Position numbers and translations under genes: made by a program. The notes under the pieces were generated by a model. It searched no databases. It had not been told where the DNA came from and saw only the letters and a list, made by a program, of their open reading frames with translations. 64,000 nt of DNA, from contig NC_061779.1 in the NCBI RefSeq assembly GCF_022458985.1, positions 17,095,001 through 17,159,000 of the forward strand, read 5' to 3'. Shown here piece after piece: positions 22,507 to 35,900 of this stretch (positions within the stretch are counted from its first letter, which is position 1; each line of letters starts with the position of its first letter). The DNA is from Mugil cephalus. Taxonomy: Eukaryota; Chordata; Actinopteri; Mugiliformes; Mugilidae.

Positions 22507-24282
22507 CTTATTTTATGGAGGCTTCATATGCTTTAATACAACACAGTATGTTATGTCATTCAAAACAGAAACCGTGTAATCAAGCAATAAGGATATAAAA
22601 CAAAAGCACTTGTCAGGGTAACGTATCAGTGTCGTCTTCCGCTATTTGATGTTTCAGAGACGTTTCAGGTCTGTGGTTTGATGCAGAGCCATAGTCAGAA
22701 GAGCCCTTTTATGGTTATGATGATGGTTAAAGCCAGTCGTGGTGATCAACGCTGTGATACCTTTCTAATAAAACTCACTCTGACTGTGGTGTAAAGGTCA
22801 CTTCTGACATGAGCAGCACACATTTTTGTTTTTATCTAGGGTGCATTCACACTAGGCAATGATGCCGTGCCCAGCCACATTTGCACCCTAAATCTGGATT
22901 CTGTGGCAAGTGTGAGTGCAAATGTACCTTGCTTTCGTACGGTACATTTCCGTGGCTCGGTATGGTTAAAAGAGGTGCACTCAAGCACGTTACACTTGAT
23001 CAGTGGTCACGCATACGCACAAGCGCTGTTCAGTACGTGACACGAGGAATGTAACCATGTAAGCGTGACGTATAAAGCAACCAACCATCCGTCCGCAACA
23101 ACAATGGCAGCAGCAAAGGGTTCACGTTGGTCAGTGTTCGATAGAGATGTGGGCAGCAGATGGCATTCAGCAACAACGTCTGGACAAGACGCATAAAAAT
23201 TGTGCTGCTGTAACCGCGTATAAATAACAGTCACTTTATGATGTCACACTACACCTATGCCCTATAACAACGTGACGTATGTGTCAACTGGCACTAGTAT
23301 GAGTGTGGAAGAAGTATGAGGAAATAAGCACAACAGAGGATTTGACTCGACTTTCAGGAAAGGGAAAATTTAGAAAAGGCTCATTATCAGGCGATGTGAC
23401 AGAAACCTGGGGAGATGGCTCAGTAGACAGTCCTTGTTACCTAAGTGTAGCAGGTCATGTTGGTGTCCTATATTGTGTCTATTATTGTCTATGTATCATG
23501 AGAAAACTAAAGGTTTATTATACACATTTTCTTCTCATTACTTCATGATTTCCCAACCCATATGCCTCTATGGGTCCACTGACTTCTAATGGAAATATAA
23601 ACCTTTGAAACATGGCTTACACATATAGTTTTTGCATTTAAGAAGTAATTTCCTAAAACTGTTGCTTGTAAGAAGTGTTTGCAAACAGAACTCTAAATGG
23701 TGAATATATGTGTGTATGGTGACTATTTTTGCCCCCAGGGTGATTAGTTGGTGACCAACTCAAAATAGACTGAAGAACATGTGTCTGTGTGGCTCATGGT
23801 TCATTATGTCAGGCTGCTTTTTAGTGAGGCTGATTTACTTTTGTTTTTTTTTGGTTTCCTTTCAGCGTATTTTACCCATCTTTCAAACAACAAATAAAAG
23901 CTTGTTGTGAAGTGCATTCTTCTAAAGTGTTAATTCTGTGTTTCAGGGATGAACACATTGATCGGGTATGACCTGGTCCCGGAGCCAAAGATCCTTGAGG
24001 CTGCACTGAGAGCCTGTCGGAGATTAGATGACATGGCCAGCGCTATCCGAATTTTGGAAGCCGTCAAGGTGAGAAGAAAAGCACGTTGAGGAGTGTTGCC
24101 AGCCAGGATCTTTTTTGTTGGTAGTAAGAAATTAACGATTGACTGGGTTTTACCATTTATTTCCTCAGGACAAATCCGGCCCTCATAAAGACATCTACCC
24201 GTACGTGATCCAGGAGCTGCAGCCGGTATTGAAGGAGCTCGGTATCTCTACACCCGAAGAGCTCGGCATTGACAAAGTGTAG
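20285..24282 (+). CDS. cox5a: Cytochrome c oxidase subunit Va precursor
   Basis: Nuclear-encoded subunit of respiratory complex IV, on the matrix face of the inner mitochondrial membrane. Coding exons 20285-20357, 21222-21338, 23947-24068 and 24169-24282 join in phase to 141 aa. Residues 1 to about 33 are Arg/Ser-rich without acidic residues ([18 protein letters not shown]), a mitochondrial targeting sequence. The mature part starts at about [15 protein letters not shown] and continues with [35 protein letters not shown] and [15 protein letters not shown], near-identical to mammals. A further exon from 24396 carries 3' UTR. Teleosts can have two copies (cox5aa/cox5ab); which one this is cannot be told. 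Confidence 0.96.
22440..22506. repeat. TA/TG microsatellite
   Basis: TATATATG/TATG units followed by an uninterrupted (TA)n run and ACACAC, about 65 bp, inside cox5a intron 2. Confidence 0.85.
22839..23309. mobile_element. Possible non-autonomous DNA transposon (hAT/Harbinger-like)
   Basis: Left edge GTGCATTCACACTAGGCA is loosely mirrored at the right edge, whose complement reads CCACACTCATACTAGTGCCA. The GTGCATTCACAC start is common in teleost MITEs. The terminal match is weak, so class and borders are tentative. No transposase seen. Confidence 0.3.
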
Positions 24283-24395
24283 AAGAACAGGTACTAAAAT
24301 CCTCATCTATTGTTTTTTTGTTGTTTTTTTTCCTCTCACTGTTGTGTGTAATAAATGGCTAATTGTCTAATTGAAATATTGTTTGTTTCTTACAG

Positions 24396-24545
24396 ATCTA
24401 ACCACAGTGGATACACCCAGGACATACAGCCCTTGTACTTACATGTTTTCCTTACCATGCGTGTGATATTTAATTTGGCCTTTATTAAGTTCTTTTGCTT
24501 GTAAAATATTGATGAACATAATAAAGGAGAATATATCTTTAACTG
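24396..24545 (+). other. cox5a: cox5a terminal non-coding exon and polyadenylation signal
   Basis: The stop-containing exon ends at a donor after 24290. A new exon begins after TTACAG at 24396 and carries AATAAA at 24520-24525. An intron inside the 3' UTR only about 8 nt past the stop codon is too close to trigger nonsense-mediated decay. Confidence 0.7.
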
Positions 24546-26590
24546 TCACAAGTATATTGGAATATTTTATTAGTTCAAGTGCATATTGAAGCAATACATC
24601 ATGATAGGTTGCTTAAACTCAGAGCAGAGCATCACCAAATGGTACATGTTGTCCAGTTGTGTCCAGATCTTCTTGTAAGACTCACATTCTGCCACCAGGG
24701 AGCAGCATTTTCGCATGAATGTAAAGTTCATTCTACTGTACTCAGTCTGCATTACATCTGTTTTCATTTCAGGGAAACTTAACGTGATGGTAAAATAAAC
24801 TTGTTCAAACTGCAACCGGTGTAATTTTATTCTGAACAAATATATGAAACATTACATATATATATATAATTTTTTTTTTAATTATTTTTTTTTCTTTTAT
24901 CTTTTCTTTATGGACTAGGCCAGGAAACTATTTAAATATATGGCCATTTTCATATGAAAGAAAACTTCTCTAGTGTGTATCAAAAGTAAAAATTGCATGT
25001 AGTATTTTAAATCATACAGATTTTTTAAAATCAGTCTTAAACTGTACAACACTGTGACCCCAAATTGCTGATTATTTTTATATTTTCATCAAAAACACAC
25101 TGGTGACATAAATTAACATGTTGTATATTTCAAGTATTCGCTCTTTTGTCCCTGTTGAGTATCTCGGTAGAAAAATGAGACAATCTAATGTGCAAAGACT
25201 TGGCCGTATTTGTACAGATGACTTGATAAAAACATGCTTCGGCTAATTGAGATTCTTTCTACATCTTAGTGGCTGTAAATTATAGGGAAACCCCTACAGC
25301 ACAAATAAATCCCCTTCTAGCAGGAAAAACTGAGATGACTGTTGATACCTGTCGGCTGTATTTTTCTGCGTTTGTACATATTTAGCTGTATTTTTATGAG
25401 TCATTTTTAGGGCCGAAGACAGTTTTTATTATCATCATGCACCGATCAGCCACTACATTAAAATCACTGACAGGAGAAGTAAATATCATCGACCATCTTG
25501 TGATAATTCAATGTTCAGCTGGTAAAATTTTAGGCCTGGCATTTGTGTGGTTGTTGCTTGGACGTGTAGCACCAACCTAGACCAGACCAGACACCCCCAC
25601 CCTCAGAGGGCCCGTGTCCATACTCTGATGGGTCACAACTGTATTGGAGGCACAAGGTAGACCTACACAATATCAGGAAGGTGATTTTAATGTTGTGGCT
25701 GATCGGTGTATTTCACAAGAGGATTTTATAATGTCAGGTATTTGTGACCACGTAGGTCAGGTAATACAGTCATGTATAATGTTTTAATTGTCTGTTTTGT
25801 ATTTTAGGTAATAAAAAAGTTCACATCTTGTCCGTGAGCGCTGCTTCAGGTGACTGCTGGATTGTGACTCAAATCCTAATTTAGTTTCGTCCCTGAACTC
25901 GCTCAGTCTAAACCAAGTGAGAACAAATTCTTGTCAGGATTTCTCTCACATCCCGTCATCAATCAGCTCATGTCAACAGCGTGCGCTTTGGGCTTTTAAT
26001 AGATGAATGGGAGGACCTGTAGCCACTGATTCCGCTGATTCCCGTGAAAGCAGAGTAGCAATCACACGGAAAACGTTGCTTCTCAGAATAGAAACACATT
26101 GGATGTTTACCAAGGGGGAAGGTAGTGCTATTCGAGTCAGACGTCTTAGCTTCCTGGTGAGAAACCTATTTCTCCAGTTTGAACTGCTTTAATTCGTCCT
26201 TCTGTTCACAAGTAACTGCGTTGGACTGGTTCTTGGAAAGCGGCTCATATTCATTTTCAACACGCACACTACAATCACATGTTGCTGCCAGCTTAATTAA
26301 CATATCTTGGAAATGTTGAATAAACACTGAACCAGATAACAGACTTGACTTCATTTATTTACATTTTAAATAGAAGGACAAATACAGAACTGATAATGAC
26401 TTTTTTTTCTACAGCCAATTAACTTTCCTGTATCTGCTGCGGCAACTAATAAAACCGCAATTAAGCCGCAGGATCGTGCGTTATTTTTTTACACTGCTGG
26501 TCAAGTTGCCTCCGTAAAGGTTCAAAATAACAGCAGTGGAAATGGATTCTGACTTTGGGGAGGGGTTTCCTTGTGAGGTGGGTGGGAAGT
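24546..26590. other. Intergenic spacer between cox5a and arid3b
   Basis: AT-rich, without a recognisable gene. It contains the Tc1-like MITE at 25440-25708. A short open frame at 26007-26192 has no motif. Confidence 0.55.
25440..25708. mobile_element. Tc1/mariner-like MITE
   Basis: 269-bp element with 28-nt terminal inverted repeats at 25440-25467 and 25681-25708, beginning CACCGATCAGCCAC and differing at one position. TA follows on the right; the left flank is TG, so the expected TA duplication is degraded. The inner block TAGACCTACACAATAT next to the right repeat resembles the subterminal part of a widespread Tc1-type transposon whose ends read CACCGATCAGGCATAACATT. No transposase remains; it is an internally deleted copy. 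Confidence 0.8.
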
Positions 26591-26911
26591 TCCACAGAGC
26601 TGCGAGCTCAAAAACACTTCACCGTCTTTACGCACGGGGCGGTCCTTTCATTCACCCAAGTTGGGGGGTGTGGGCCAAAGACAATCAAAGATGTTTGAGT
26701 TTCCATGCGCAGTGACCAGGGAGGTAGAGCGCAGAGCGTTATTACCCCTCCTCCAGGTCCAATCCCTCCGGCCTCCACACTGCGGGGGTTTTTTAAGTCA
26801 CATTTGATCAAAAGAAGACTCCCGTTTCCGTTTAAAAGGAGGCACTGGCCATGCGATGCGATTTGCTTCTGCCGGAGGAAAGCAGGAAAAACTAGATAAG
26901 ACCTGTTGGCG
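26591..26911 (+). promoter_or_regulatory. arid3b: arid3b promoter region and 5' UTR
   Basis: Locally GC-rich block directly upstream of the arid3b ATG, with runs such as CCCCTCCTCCAGG. No clear TATA box. Extent inferred from base composition and position. Confidence 0.4.
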
Positions 26912-29900
26912 ATGATGAATTACTCGAAGGCGCAAATGGTGAGTGTCGACGACTCTTTGGTGGCGCTCCCACTCGTGTTCGTTACAGTAACAAAGCAAGT
27001 GACGATTGATGTGGACGCGGGGGGCATTTGCACGTTCACGGTGGTGTTTTAAGTGTAGCTTCTGAACGTTTCAAAGGTAACACAAGGTTGAGATGTGCAT
27101 TTATCGGCTGTTTAACAAAAAGTTCATTTTTTTCCCGTACAAGACCAAAGAAGCCAGTGAAATAACCTACTCATAAGTTCTTCCATGTTGGAGCGGCTAT
27201 TAACAAATCTAGGCAAATGAATGAATTATGTTGAAAGATGTTTGTATAATATAACTACTTTGCTCTAGTCTGAATTGATTTATTGTTTCTCTATCACTGC
27301 TTCAAACCAACACACTTTTTCCACCTTAAATGCGCCCTCAGGGGCCGCCTCAGACTGCCCTTTAAGTTTAAACTTCTCCTCAACCCTAATCCAAAAATAA
27401 ATACGCACAACTTTGTTCAGACAATACACCAGCTGTTTAAACAACAACTTCACTTTACCTCTCTGTCGAATTCATTTTCTGTTTGTTTTCTGCGGAAAAT
27501 TAAAATGAAATCACTCAATCGCACGGTTTATAGTGAAGTAGAATGTTTCAGTGTATCTCTACGTCTTTGGTGATTTGTGTGCGTGTTGTTTCTTTTTTTT
27601 TTCCACAGTCAAGCTTATCAGAGGAGGGAAGTTCGGCCGGCTGTCCTCAGTCCAGTCCTGCTGGTGTGAAGAAGCTGGAGGCGGTGATGGAGCAGCTGCA
27701 GAGGCAGCAGGAAGCTAAAATGGAGATGAACCTTCAGCAGAAGCATCTCCTTCAAGCTCAGCTCCTGTTCGCTCAACAGGCGGCGGCGGCGAGGGCCTCC
27801 GCCTCCAAGCTGGACTCGGCTCTGTTCGGGAAAGCGGACGCGCAGGCTTACCAGGCGGTCCAGCAAGCTCTGAGCAGCCACCTGAGCAGAATGGATCCAG
27901 AAGAGGAGGACGAAGACTCTGACGAGGAGGAGCGGGAGATGTTGGAGAACAATGGCGCGGAGGACGAGGAAGATGAAGAGGAAGAGGAGGAGGAGGAGAT
28001 GAATGGGTCTCATCATGAGACGAAAAAGCCTGGACTCCAGCAGGTTTCACACTTCCCCTTTCAGCCTTACCCCACGTCTCCATCAGCTGCTGTGGAGCAA
28101 ATGTCTAAATCTCCACCTACAGCAGTAAAACAAGAGCATGAGGAGAAGAGCCTGATGTCTCCTGTGGGTCAACACACCTTCACGTCGCCAAATGGCTTCG
28201 CCGACTGGGGCTATGATGAAGCTTCATTGAAACAGGTATGTAAGGTTTGATTTCTAACTCAAAGGCTGTATTTTGTTTCTTCCGTCATCTTAGGTTATGT
28301 GCAAATCCACCATGACCTTTTGTAATGATTCTGACACAGATTTACGGGCGTCCGCGCGGTGCCTCCTCCTCACAGAGGAAAAAGCAAACGTCCGTGACAG
28401 TCCTCTGGAGCATATGAGTGTTCTGCCTCTTATTAATTAATTGCTGACTTCTTCCTGCTGGGAGTCGGGCTCGCCGCTGCCTGGTTTTCCTCCTGTTTTC
28501 TCACACTGGGAGGAAGGAGCGTGTCCCTTTTGGCAAGATGCCCAAACTTGATAGTATTTAATTACTGGCCAGACTTTTCCTCCAGCCATCCTTCATCACA
28601 CGTCTCACACTCTAGGGGACAAAAAAAAACAAAACACCGAACCCTTTCGTGCCACCGGTCAAGCTAATTGGTCTTGGCTGCAGTCCAACCCAATTCTTCA
28701 GCGAAGCCAATTCGGAGGATTGGGTTAAAATGAGACCAGAGGCTTGAAGAACTAGCTTGTGGTGTATATTTATGGACGTGATTGGCTTCAGAGGTTAACT
28801 ATTATAATCCTCCACCCGCCAGCCTCCGTTTAAACATGAATGAATGTAGTCGGAAAGAACGAAACCAAACCTGGCGTTTTTTATAATGTTCTGCTTATAA
28901 GGATCGAGGCCCTCCTTATGGATTTGTTTGCGTCTTTATGGAGGCCAATCTGATTGGTTCCTCCGTGTGCATGTTTCCCTTGAAAAGCACCATGTCAATA
29001 CAATACATTATGATTAATGAGGGTGGGGGGACAGCTGGGTTAGTGCCTCCCAGCATGCAAACAGCTGCCCATAAAGTTACCACTACTTACAGTAGTTTCA
29101 CTGGAGCTGAATGGGCCATTGGTATGGTTATCAGAGGTTTTACACACCTCTTGTTTATCATTAAAGAGGTATTTTTTTCCTGCTTTTCTTTCTCCGCTTT
29201 GTCTTTATTTATCGGACACGTGGCTGCACCTCACACGTTCAAGATAATGTGCAAAAAAAAAAAAGTTGAATATTCTTTAAATCTTCACGAGCTTGCAACA
29301 CCTGGGTGCCGGCCTTACTGTAGCTCTCCGGGTAGCTTTGCATAATTTAACCGTTGCCTGGCAACGCTAAATGGCAGCTTCATTCCACGGCGCGTAATCA
29401 ATACATTTTATGGCCACTGCAGCGAGAGTGTTTCCTTTTCTCGGGCTGCCTCACAGAACCTGGAGCACTGAAGGACATTTGTTTTTTAACTAAAGCGCGG
29501 TTTTTGGTTATCAGAGAATGTTGAGGAAATAACTGTGTGTGTGTGTGTGAGAGAGAAATGATTTGGTATTATTAAAACAAATGCACGTGCTGTGTTTTTG
29601 TAGATTTTGTAAACTCCTGGGTTGCGTGACGTATTTAACACTAACATTTAACCGTGAAATTTAAATGCAGGTAACTGCACACAAAGATAAAATTTTTTTT
29701 TTTCCCTTTAAAAAAAAAAAAAAAAAAAGTAAAAGTTTGATACTAGAGTCTCATCTGTGTCTTGTTGAATAAGTTTAGTGTTTCCTCCTCCTGCAGCGCC
29801 TTTAGCCTTTTCTTTTGTCTGATTCGTCAAGCAAACATCCCTGAAGGTCTTGACAAGCTCTTCAGGCCTCGCCTTGCTGGGCAGCCATTGTTCACTGGCT

Positions 29901-32900
29901 GTGTGCGGCCACTGTAAGCCTTTAAATGTGGCATGTGCAGCAATAAAGAGCCCCTGTTCATCCAAGTTCACTGCACAGCATGGGGTCACATACATTATCT
30001 TGACTTGCGGGTGTAATTCAGGGCCCAATAATTTAATTTGAATTAAAAATCCCCTCCCCCCTGCCATTGCATTGAAATTTAGAAAGGGTTAGGTTGTCAC
30101 TTTTGCCCTGCGGGAGCCACTGAATCGATTTGATGAAGCTTATTATAATAGGTACTTTGTTACCATAACATGATATTCTAATGTCAGATTTATTTCTTAA
30201 ATGCTTAAAAAGGAGATTTCTAGATTTGCTTTGTATGCGTATATGCATCAACCTGATAATGACTTGAATTTAAATATATAAAATCCCATAAAAGCTCGTA
30301 AAAAGCAGCCTGTTTAGCAAAACAATAGAAACCTTTTCCTGACCTACATACTGAATACTATCAGGATTCCCAGGCTTGGATGTGTGAAAGCTCTGTGAGC
30401 AATTAACTGAAAGCTCTTTGTTAATAGATCCACAGTAGGTCTCACTTGCTCATCAATAAGGGGGGGGTGGGGGGGTTTATTTCAATTCGATGGTGAAAAG
30501 ACTGAGATGTTTATCTGCCTCCAATAGACTTTCTGCAGGAAGAGTAGGAATACTTCATTAGAAGCTTCAAGCTGAAGCCATTAGACGTGTCAACAGCTCT
30601 GCTGCGATGGGGAGCAAGCTGTGTGTTGAGTGGATACATTCAATAACCAGTTTAACCACTGAAAACTGAGAATCGCAAAGTAGTCGTCTGCAGGAAAGAG
30701 GGATTCCATTACAGCGATTCACAGACGAGGGAACATCTCCAAGGCGTGGCTTATTTACTTACTTCACTTTAAGGGCCTGTGATGTAAAATAATAAATAAA
30801 TCATTTTGAAACTACATTTCCTGATAGGAATGATATCTAATCTTTACTTTGCAGTAATGCTGGCTATAGACAAATGATTAAATAAATTTTGCTAAAAGTA
30901 CCATGTAGGGTTAGAACAACCATTTATATATTAGTTTTACCTAACAAGCTAAATGTAAAAGATGAAAGAGTTGAAAGGGTTCACTGCAAGATAGCGATAA
31001 ATAGTCAGAATATCTAACGCGAAGTACTAATATAAATAAATGGTGACGTGTGCAGCTTCTCTCTCTACACAAAGTAGTACAGTAGTACACTTGCAAATCA
31101 GCTTAGACACTCATCTCCTAGTGTGTACACGCTGATACAATGATAAATGACGTCCAGGTTGAAAGCGCTTCGTAAATAAACTCCGATAGTTTTGTGCTAA
31201 CAAAAGACCGCCCCTGTGTTAATGCTTTTGTGGAGCGGTCCATTATGTGCCAGCTTTAGCAGTCTGAGTTGTGTTTTCCTATAAACACAAGGACAGTTGG
31301 CCAGAAGCCAAATGGTGAGTTTGCAAGGAATGAAATGTCTTTGTTGATAACACCTGAATGATCAACATGGGTTTGAAGTGAAAAGAAAAGTGCCGATAGT
31401 CACAACCAACGAGGGAAGGAATTGTGAGAAAAGAAAAAGAGACATGATGTCCATTCTTCTTATAATATTTGAAGTATTTAATCTTGTCAGACTGAAAAAA
31501 AACAAAAAAAACAAGTGTTTGCTTTATATGTTGATACAATACACAAGCGCTAACCTCCCCAAATGTTGACTACAAACCAGTAACGGGCAATTTATAAACT
31601 GCGATGAGGCAACCAGACATGAGATGAAGGATGCGTAAGATCAGAAGGTTTTAAAGAAGAAAACAACCGTAATCGCGTGAACCGAAAAGGGACCATTCAA
31701 CTTTCATTTTCATACTCGTGTTGTCATGCGGCTCCCGGTGCGTTAGCGAGACAATGACGTCTCAGCAGGCCTTTCCGCACAGTTGCACAAGCGCTGCCCT
31801 CGACTGACATTTTTAACCTTTAACTGTCGTGCTGAGGAGGAGGCGGAGGCTGGGTGAAGGAGGAATAACATGTCACTTTTAGCCACCTCAAGAGCACGCT
31901 TCGTTTCACCGCGCTCCCTTTCACACAGCCGAAACCTCTTTTGCTGTGTTGTGTACACAACAATAATGTAAAAACATGTAGTAATGTACACAAAGCACAG
32001 CAGCACCAGCAGATGTTTACAGTGACCGCCTGTTTACTGCAAACACGGCAGGGTTAGCAACTGAGAGGGGGGAATACAAAGCCCAGAGCACTTCAGCAAA
32101 ATGTCACAATTATTTTTAATTTTTTTTAATTTTATTTATCTTTGTATAGTGTCACAGGAATGATCATAACTGATGTGCAGCAGCCAGTTGGACATTACTA
32201 CTACTGAAGTAGTATAGTTGGTTGACAACCTGTTGAGCACCATCTCTTTCTGCTTGTGGGTTTATTTACAGAGAGGAAGTGCCATTTGGGTGGAGGACAA
32301 CGATGGAGGAAAAATAAAAGGAGAGCCATCAAGGGACTTCGCCAAGGTCAGCAGATTTTGTAGACATGCAGCACGTAAAGCTGATTTGTAAAATGCCTGA
32401 AACCATTACGGACTGAACTGAGCGTTCGCTGACGTTTTCTTTTCTCAACTTGCAGCTTTATGAGCTGGACAACGACCCGCAGAGGAAGGAGTTTCTGGAT
32501 CAGCTCTTTGTCTTTATGCAGAAACGAGGTAAGATCCAGGCCCCTCTGGCTCCGTACACTTCACAAACACAAGTCTTTGGTGGCTTTTTCTTTGTCCAAA
32601 AAAAAAAAAGATAGTGATGCTCTGGAGGCCTCACTAATATAAGCCTGTGATTTTCAAATGACTTATTAAGTAAGAAAAGCACAGCAGGTGTGGTTGATAT
32701 TTAACTTCTGCTGCGAGCAACAAGAATTTAGAGACAGATTTATTGGTGCTAGTCACAATCTCTTCAGTATTATATTAAACCCAATGCTCATCTATTGATC
32801 CAAACCGTAAATGATTAAAGGGTAAAAATGTGGGATAAATAATAATATTTGGTTGCTGTGATCTGATTTCCTTTTGCACACGGCACAACCAGTGTTTCCC

Positions 32901-35900
32901 GGATCGATTCAAACCTGAGAAGTTATATTGTATTATCTATTTACAGAGTAAAATGGTAACGGGCTTTATTTGCATGCCAGTAATAAAGAGTTACCATGGT
33001 TGTCTTTTAGTTTTGCAGCGTAAACCTACATTATACACCACATATTTTTCACATCCCGCCATGGAAATCGGAGACTTTAAAAATTATTATATCAACTTAA
33101 ATTCAAATGTGCTCCAGGCAGTCTACTCTGACCTAGAGGTGCCGTGTTTACTCCCGTATCTTCCAGACAACCGTGCAGATTAGTTTGGTCCAATTAAAAT
33201 AAATCCTAGCGCAAGTGAAGGAGATGCAGCAGGACATCGTCTGCCATCTTTCCTCATGCTTCGTCATGTCCAAATCTCTGTCTGTGGCATGTGTTCATCT
33301 TAAGCCCGCCGTAATCTTATTGCTACGACTGTATGTTAGCCTCCTTCATTAATTGGCTTTTCACCAAATCAGGATGGAAGGGTGAGCTGTCAATCCTGGG
33401 ACTGGCAGACGCTGCACACTCTGAAATCCCACCTACCCTTTGCGTGCAAATCGATGCAGCAGCAAACCTGCTGTTGTGGAATAATCTCCTTCCCCCATCC
33501 ATTCGAAATAACCTTCATTGGACAAGTCTATCCGTACAGATTATACATGCTAAGCCACATTACCTGACATTAACCCCAGGCCATCAGGTGTGTTAATTGG
33601 AGTTTATTCTTTCCTCCCTTGCACAGTGTCTCTGTTTAATAGAGAATTAACAGGAGCGGTCTAGTTTTGTAATTATCTCTAACAAAAGAACGGACCGTGC
33701 TACATTGCGCTTACGTTTATGCTTTTATTTATCCAGGAACTCCTGTGAACCGAATCCCCATCATGGCCAAACAGGTGCTGGACTTGTACAGGCTTTACAA
33801 GCTCGTGACGGAGAAGGGAGGCCTGGTGGAGGTTATTAACAAGAAGATCTGGAGGGAGATCACCAAAGGCCTCAACCTGCCCACGTCCATCACCAGTGCC
33901 GCCTTCACCCTCCGCACACAGTAGGTTGCCCTACACACCGTTGGTGGTAAAGCTGACGGCTGTTAGAATAAAATGCAATGTTTTGAGAAATTTCGTGAAG
34001 CCATGAAGGCTCACATCTGCCGCGCTAGGCTAAGTATGTACTTAGTGTTCTGTCTTTAACTGGCTCCAAACACAGTGGGTGTATCATGAGACGTGAACGT
34101 CCAGAAAACCCCCTGTGCCCCATTCATGTCCACGTCTACAGCAGCAGCGGCGAGCGCAGCTGTGAATGGGGAAACTGAGGCTTTCTGTCCCGTAGTGTCT
34201 GGAGGGCCACACCTGGTTCCTCTCCATGGATGTTTAGCGCCGAGCCACTTATTTCAATATTCAAAACTGATATTCTAATGCAAGACCATTGAGCGTCACT
34301 ATTGGACGTCAGTGGTCATGGATGTGCTGCAGTGAGTGGAGCTGTTTCAGGCTCTTCTTCATAAATCACTGGTCCATCGTGAAAAAAAAAATAGGGCTCA
34401 AATACCTCAAGTAAATGTTTGCATATCTTGAGTCAGCACAGGCACAGACCAAAACCATTGACAAAGAACTTCTCCCCCTCACGTCTTTTACATAATATTG
34501 AAATCAGATGTTAGATTCATTTCTCGATCTTAAAATCTCCCCTGTTAACAGTCCACGGTGGGCTGTGTGTCATAGTCTCTCCTTCAAAAATAATACATAC
34601 CTGTAGCAGGAATGTGCCTTTAGTGAGTGTTGTCATTATAAAACTAATTCAAATTTCATTATGTAATGTCTTTGTGTGTTGTGGAGGTAAACTTAGCAGA
34701 GGACAGCCAGGCCGGCAAATTGGACGGGTGACATGTCAATCAATATTTTAAGACAAAGTAAAGAGGTTTTAAAACCTAACAACAAATTTTGAAATCGGGT
34801 TAAGATAATGCCTTAATAAGATCAGGTAATCCTTTAATTTATCCCACACATTTGAGGATAAACTCCACGGATGTTGTGCTCCCTAATCCCAAACTTGCAA
34901 ACACCGCATCACATTAATTAGATTACTGTGCCAAATCCGGGAGCATTGAATGCAGCGCCCCACGTGATCTAATGGGAGGAAAACAAAACAGAGACGATGC
35001 AATGACCGGCTGGGTGAAATCTAGGATAAGTTGACCTCAGAGATCTAATGAGATGCATCTGTGGATTTCTTTTTTGTCTCATTCAAAAGTAAAGAGTCAC
35101 ACAGGATGTGGAAGATCTTTCTAGGAGAGCGGAGCAAGACTTACATTTACTAGATGTTTCTAAAATGTTAAGATTTCACTAAGAAATCCACAAAGTTCCT
35201 CAGTAAATGTACATCATTCTTTCTGTTTTTAAGTACATGAACACCGTCATTGACTAGAATAGTATATGGGTTTTTAAAAACGAATTCATGAGTTTGACTG
35301 ACTCGCATCCAACGTTTCCTTGTAGATACATGAAGTATCTGTACCCGTTTGAGTGTGAGAAGAAAGGCCTGAGCTCTCCAGGCGAGCTGCAGGCCGCCAT
35401 CGACAGCAACCGCAGGGAGGGCCGACGTCCCAGCTACACCAGCAGCCTGTACCGCTACTCTCCCTCCCCGAGCTCGGCTCCGCACGCACTCGTGTCCTCG
35501 CCCACAATGCAGAATACGCCGGGCGCACACAACGGCCTGAATTCATCCGCTAGTCCAAACCTAAAGAGAAGCGCAGGTATGCCAGTGTTTATGTGTTCGT
35601 GTGCCTCCAAGTATTATTCTTTCACAATCAGTTTTCTCTATTAGCGAGAAGAATTTTATCGTTGAACTCTTTTTGACTCACGTTGATCTACCTTAACCCG
35701 GCCTCAACTTTCTGCAAGGCATCATAGCATACATGTTACTCCTCGGGGTTTAAATCTCCCTGCACAATTATCATAATATGCTTATTTTGCTCATTTCAGC
35801 TTTATATCATGAAGGTTCGCCATTTTATTTTAACAGAAAGTCTAATTTTCTTGAACTCTATTGCTCTGTGCCCTTCTGAATCCATTATATATTTGATTTT

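Larger units (their letters stand above)
21339..23946. other. cox5a intron 2
   Basis: 2.6-kb intron containing a (TA)n/(TG)n microsatellite and a probable DNA-transposon remnant, both listed separately. No exon or other gene seen. Confidence 0.6.

Noticed and set aside
27618-28083. Minus-strand open frames of 122-132 codons
   Set aside because: Mirror frames of the GC-rich, Glu-rich arid3b exon 2; no independent support.
29708-30067. 119-codon minus-strand open frame in arid3b intron 2
   Set aside because: Ends in a poly-Phe run read from a poly-A tract; no motif.
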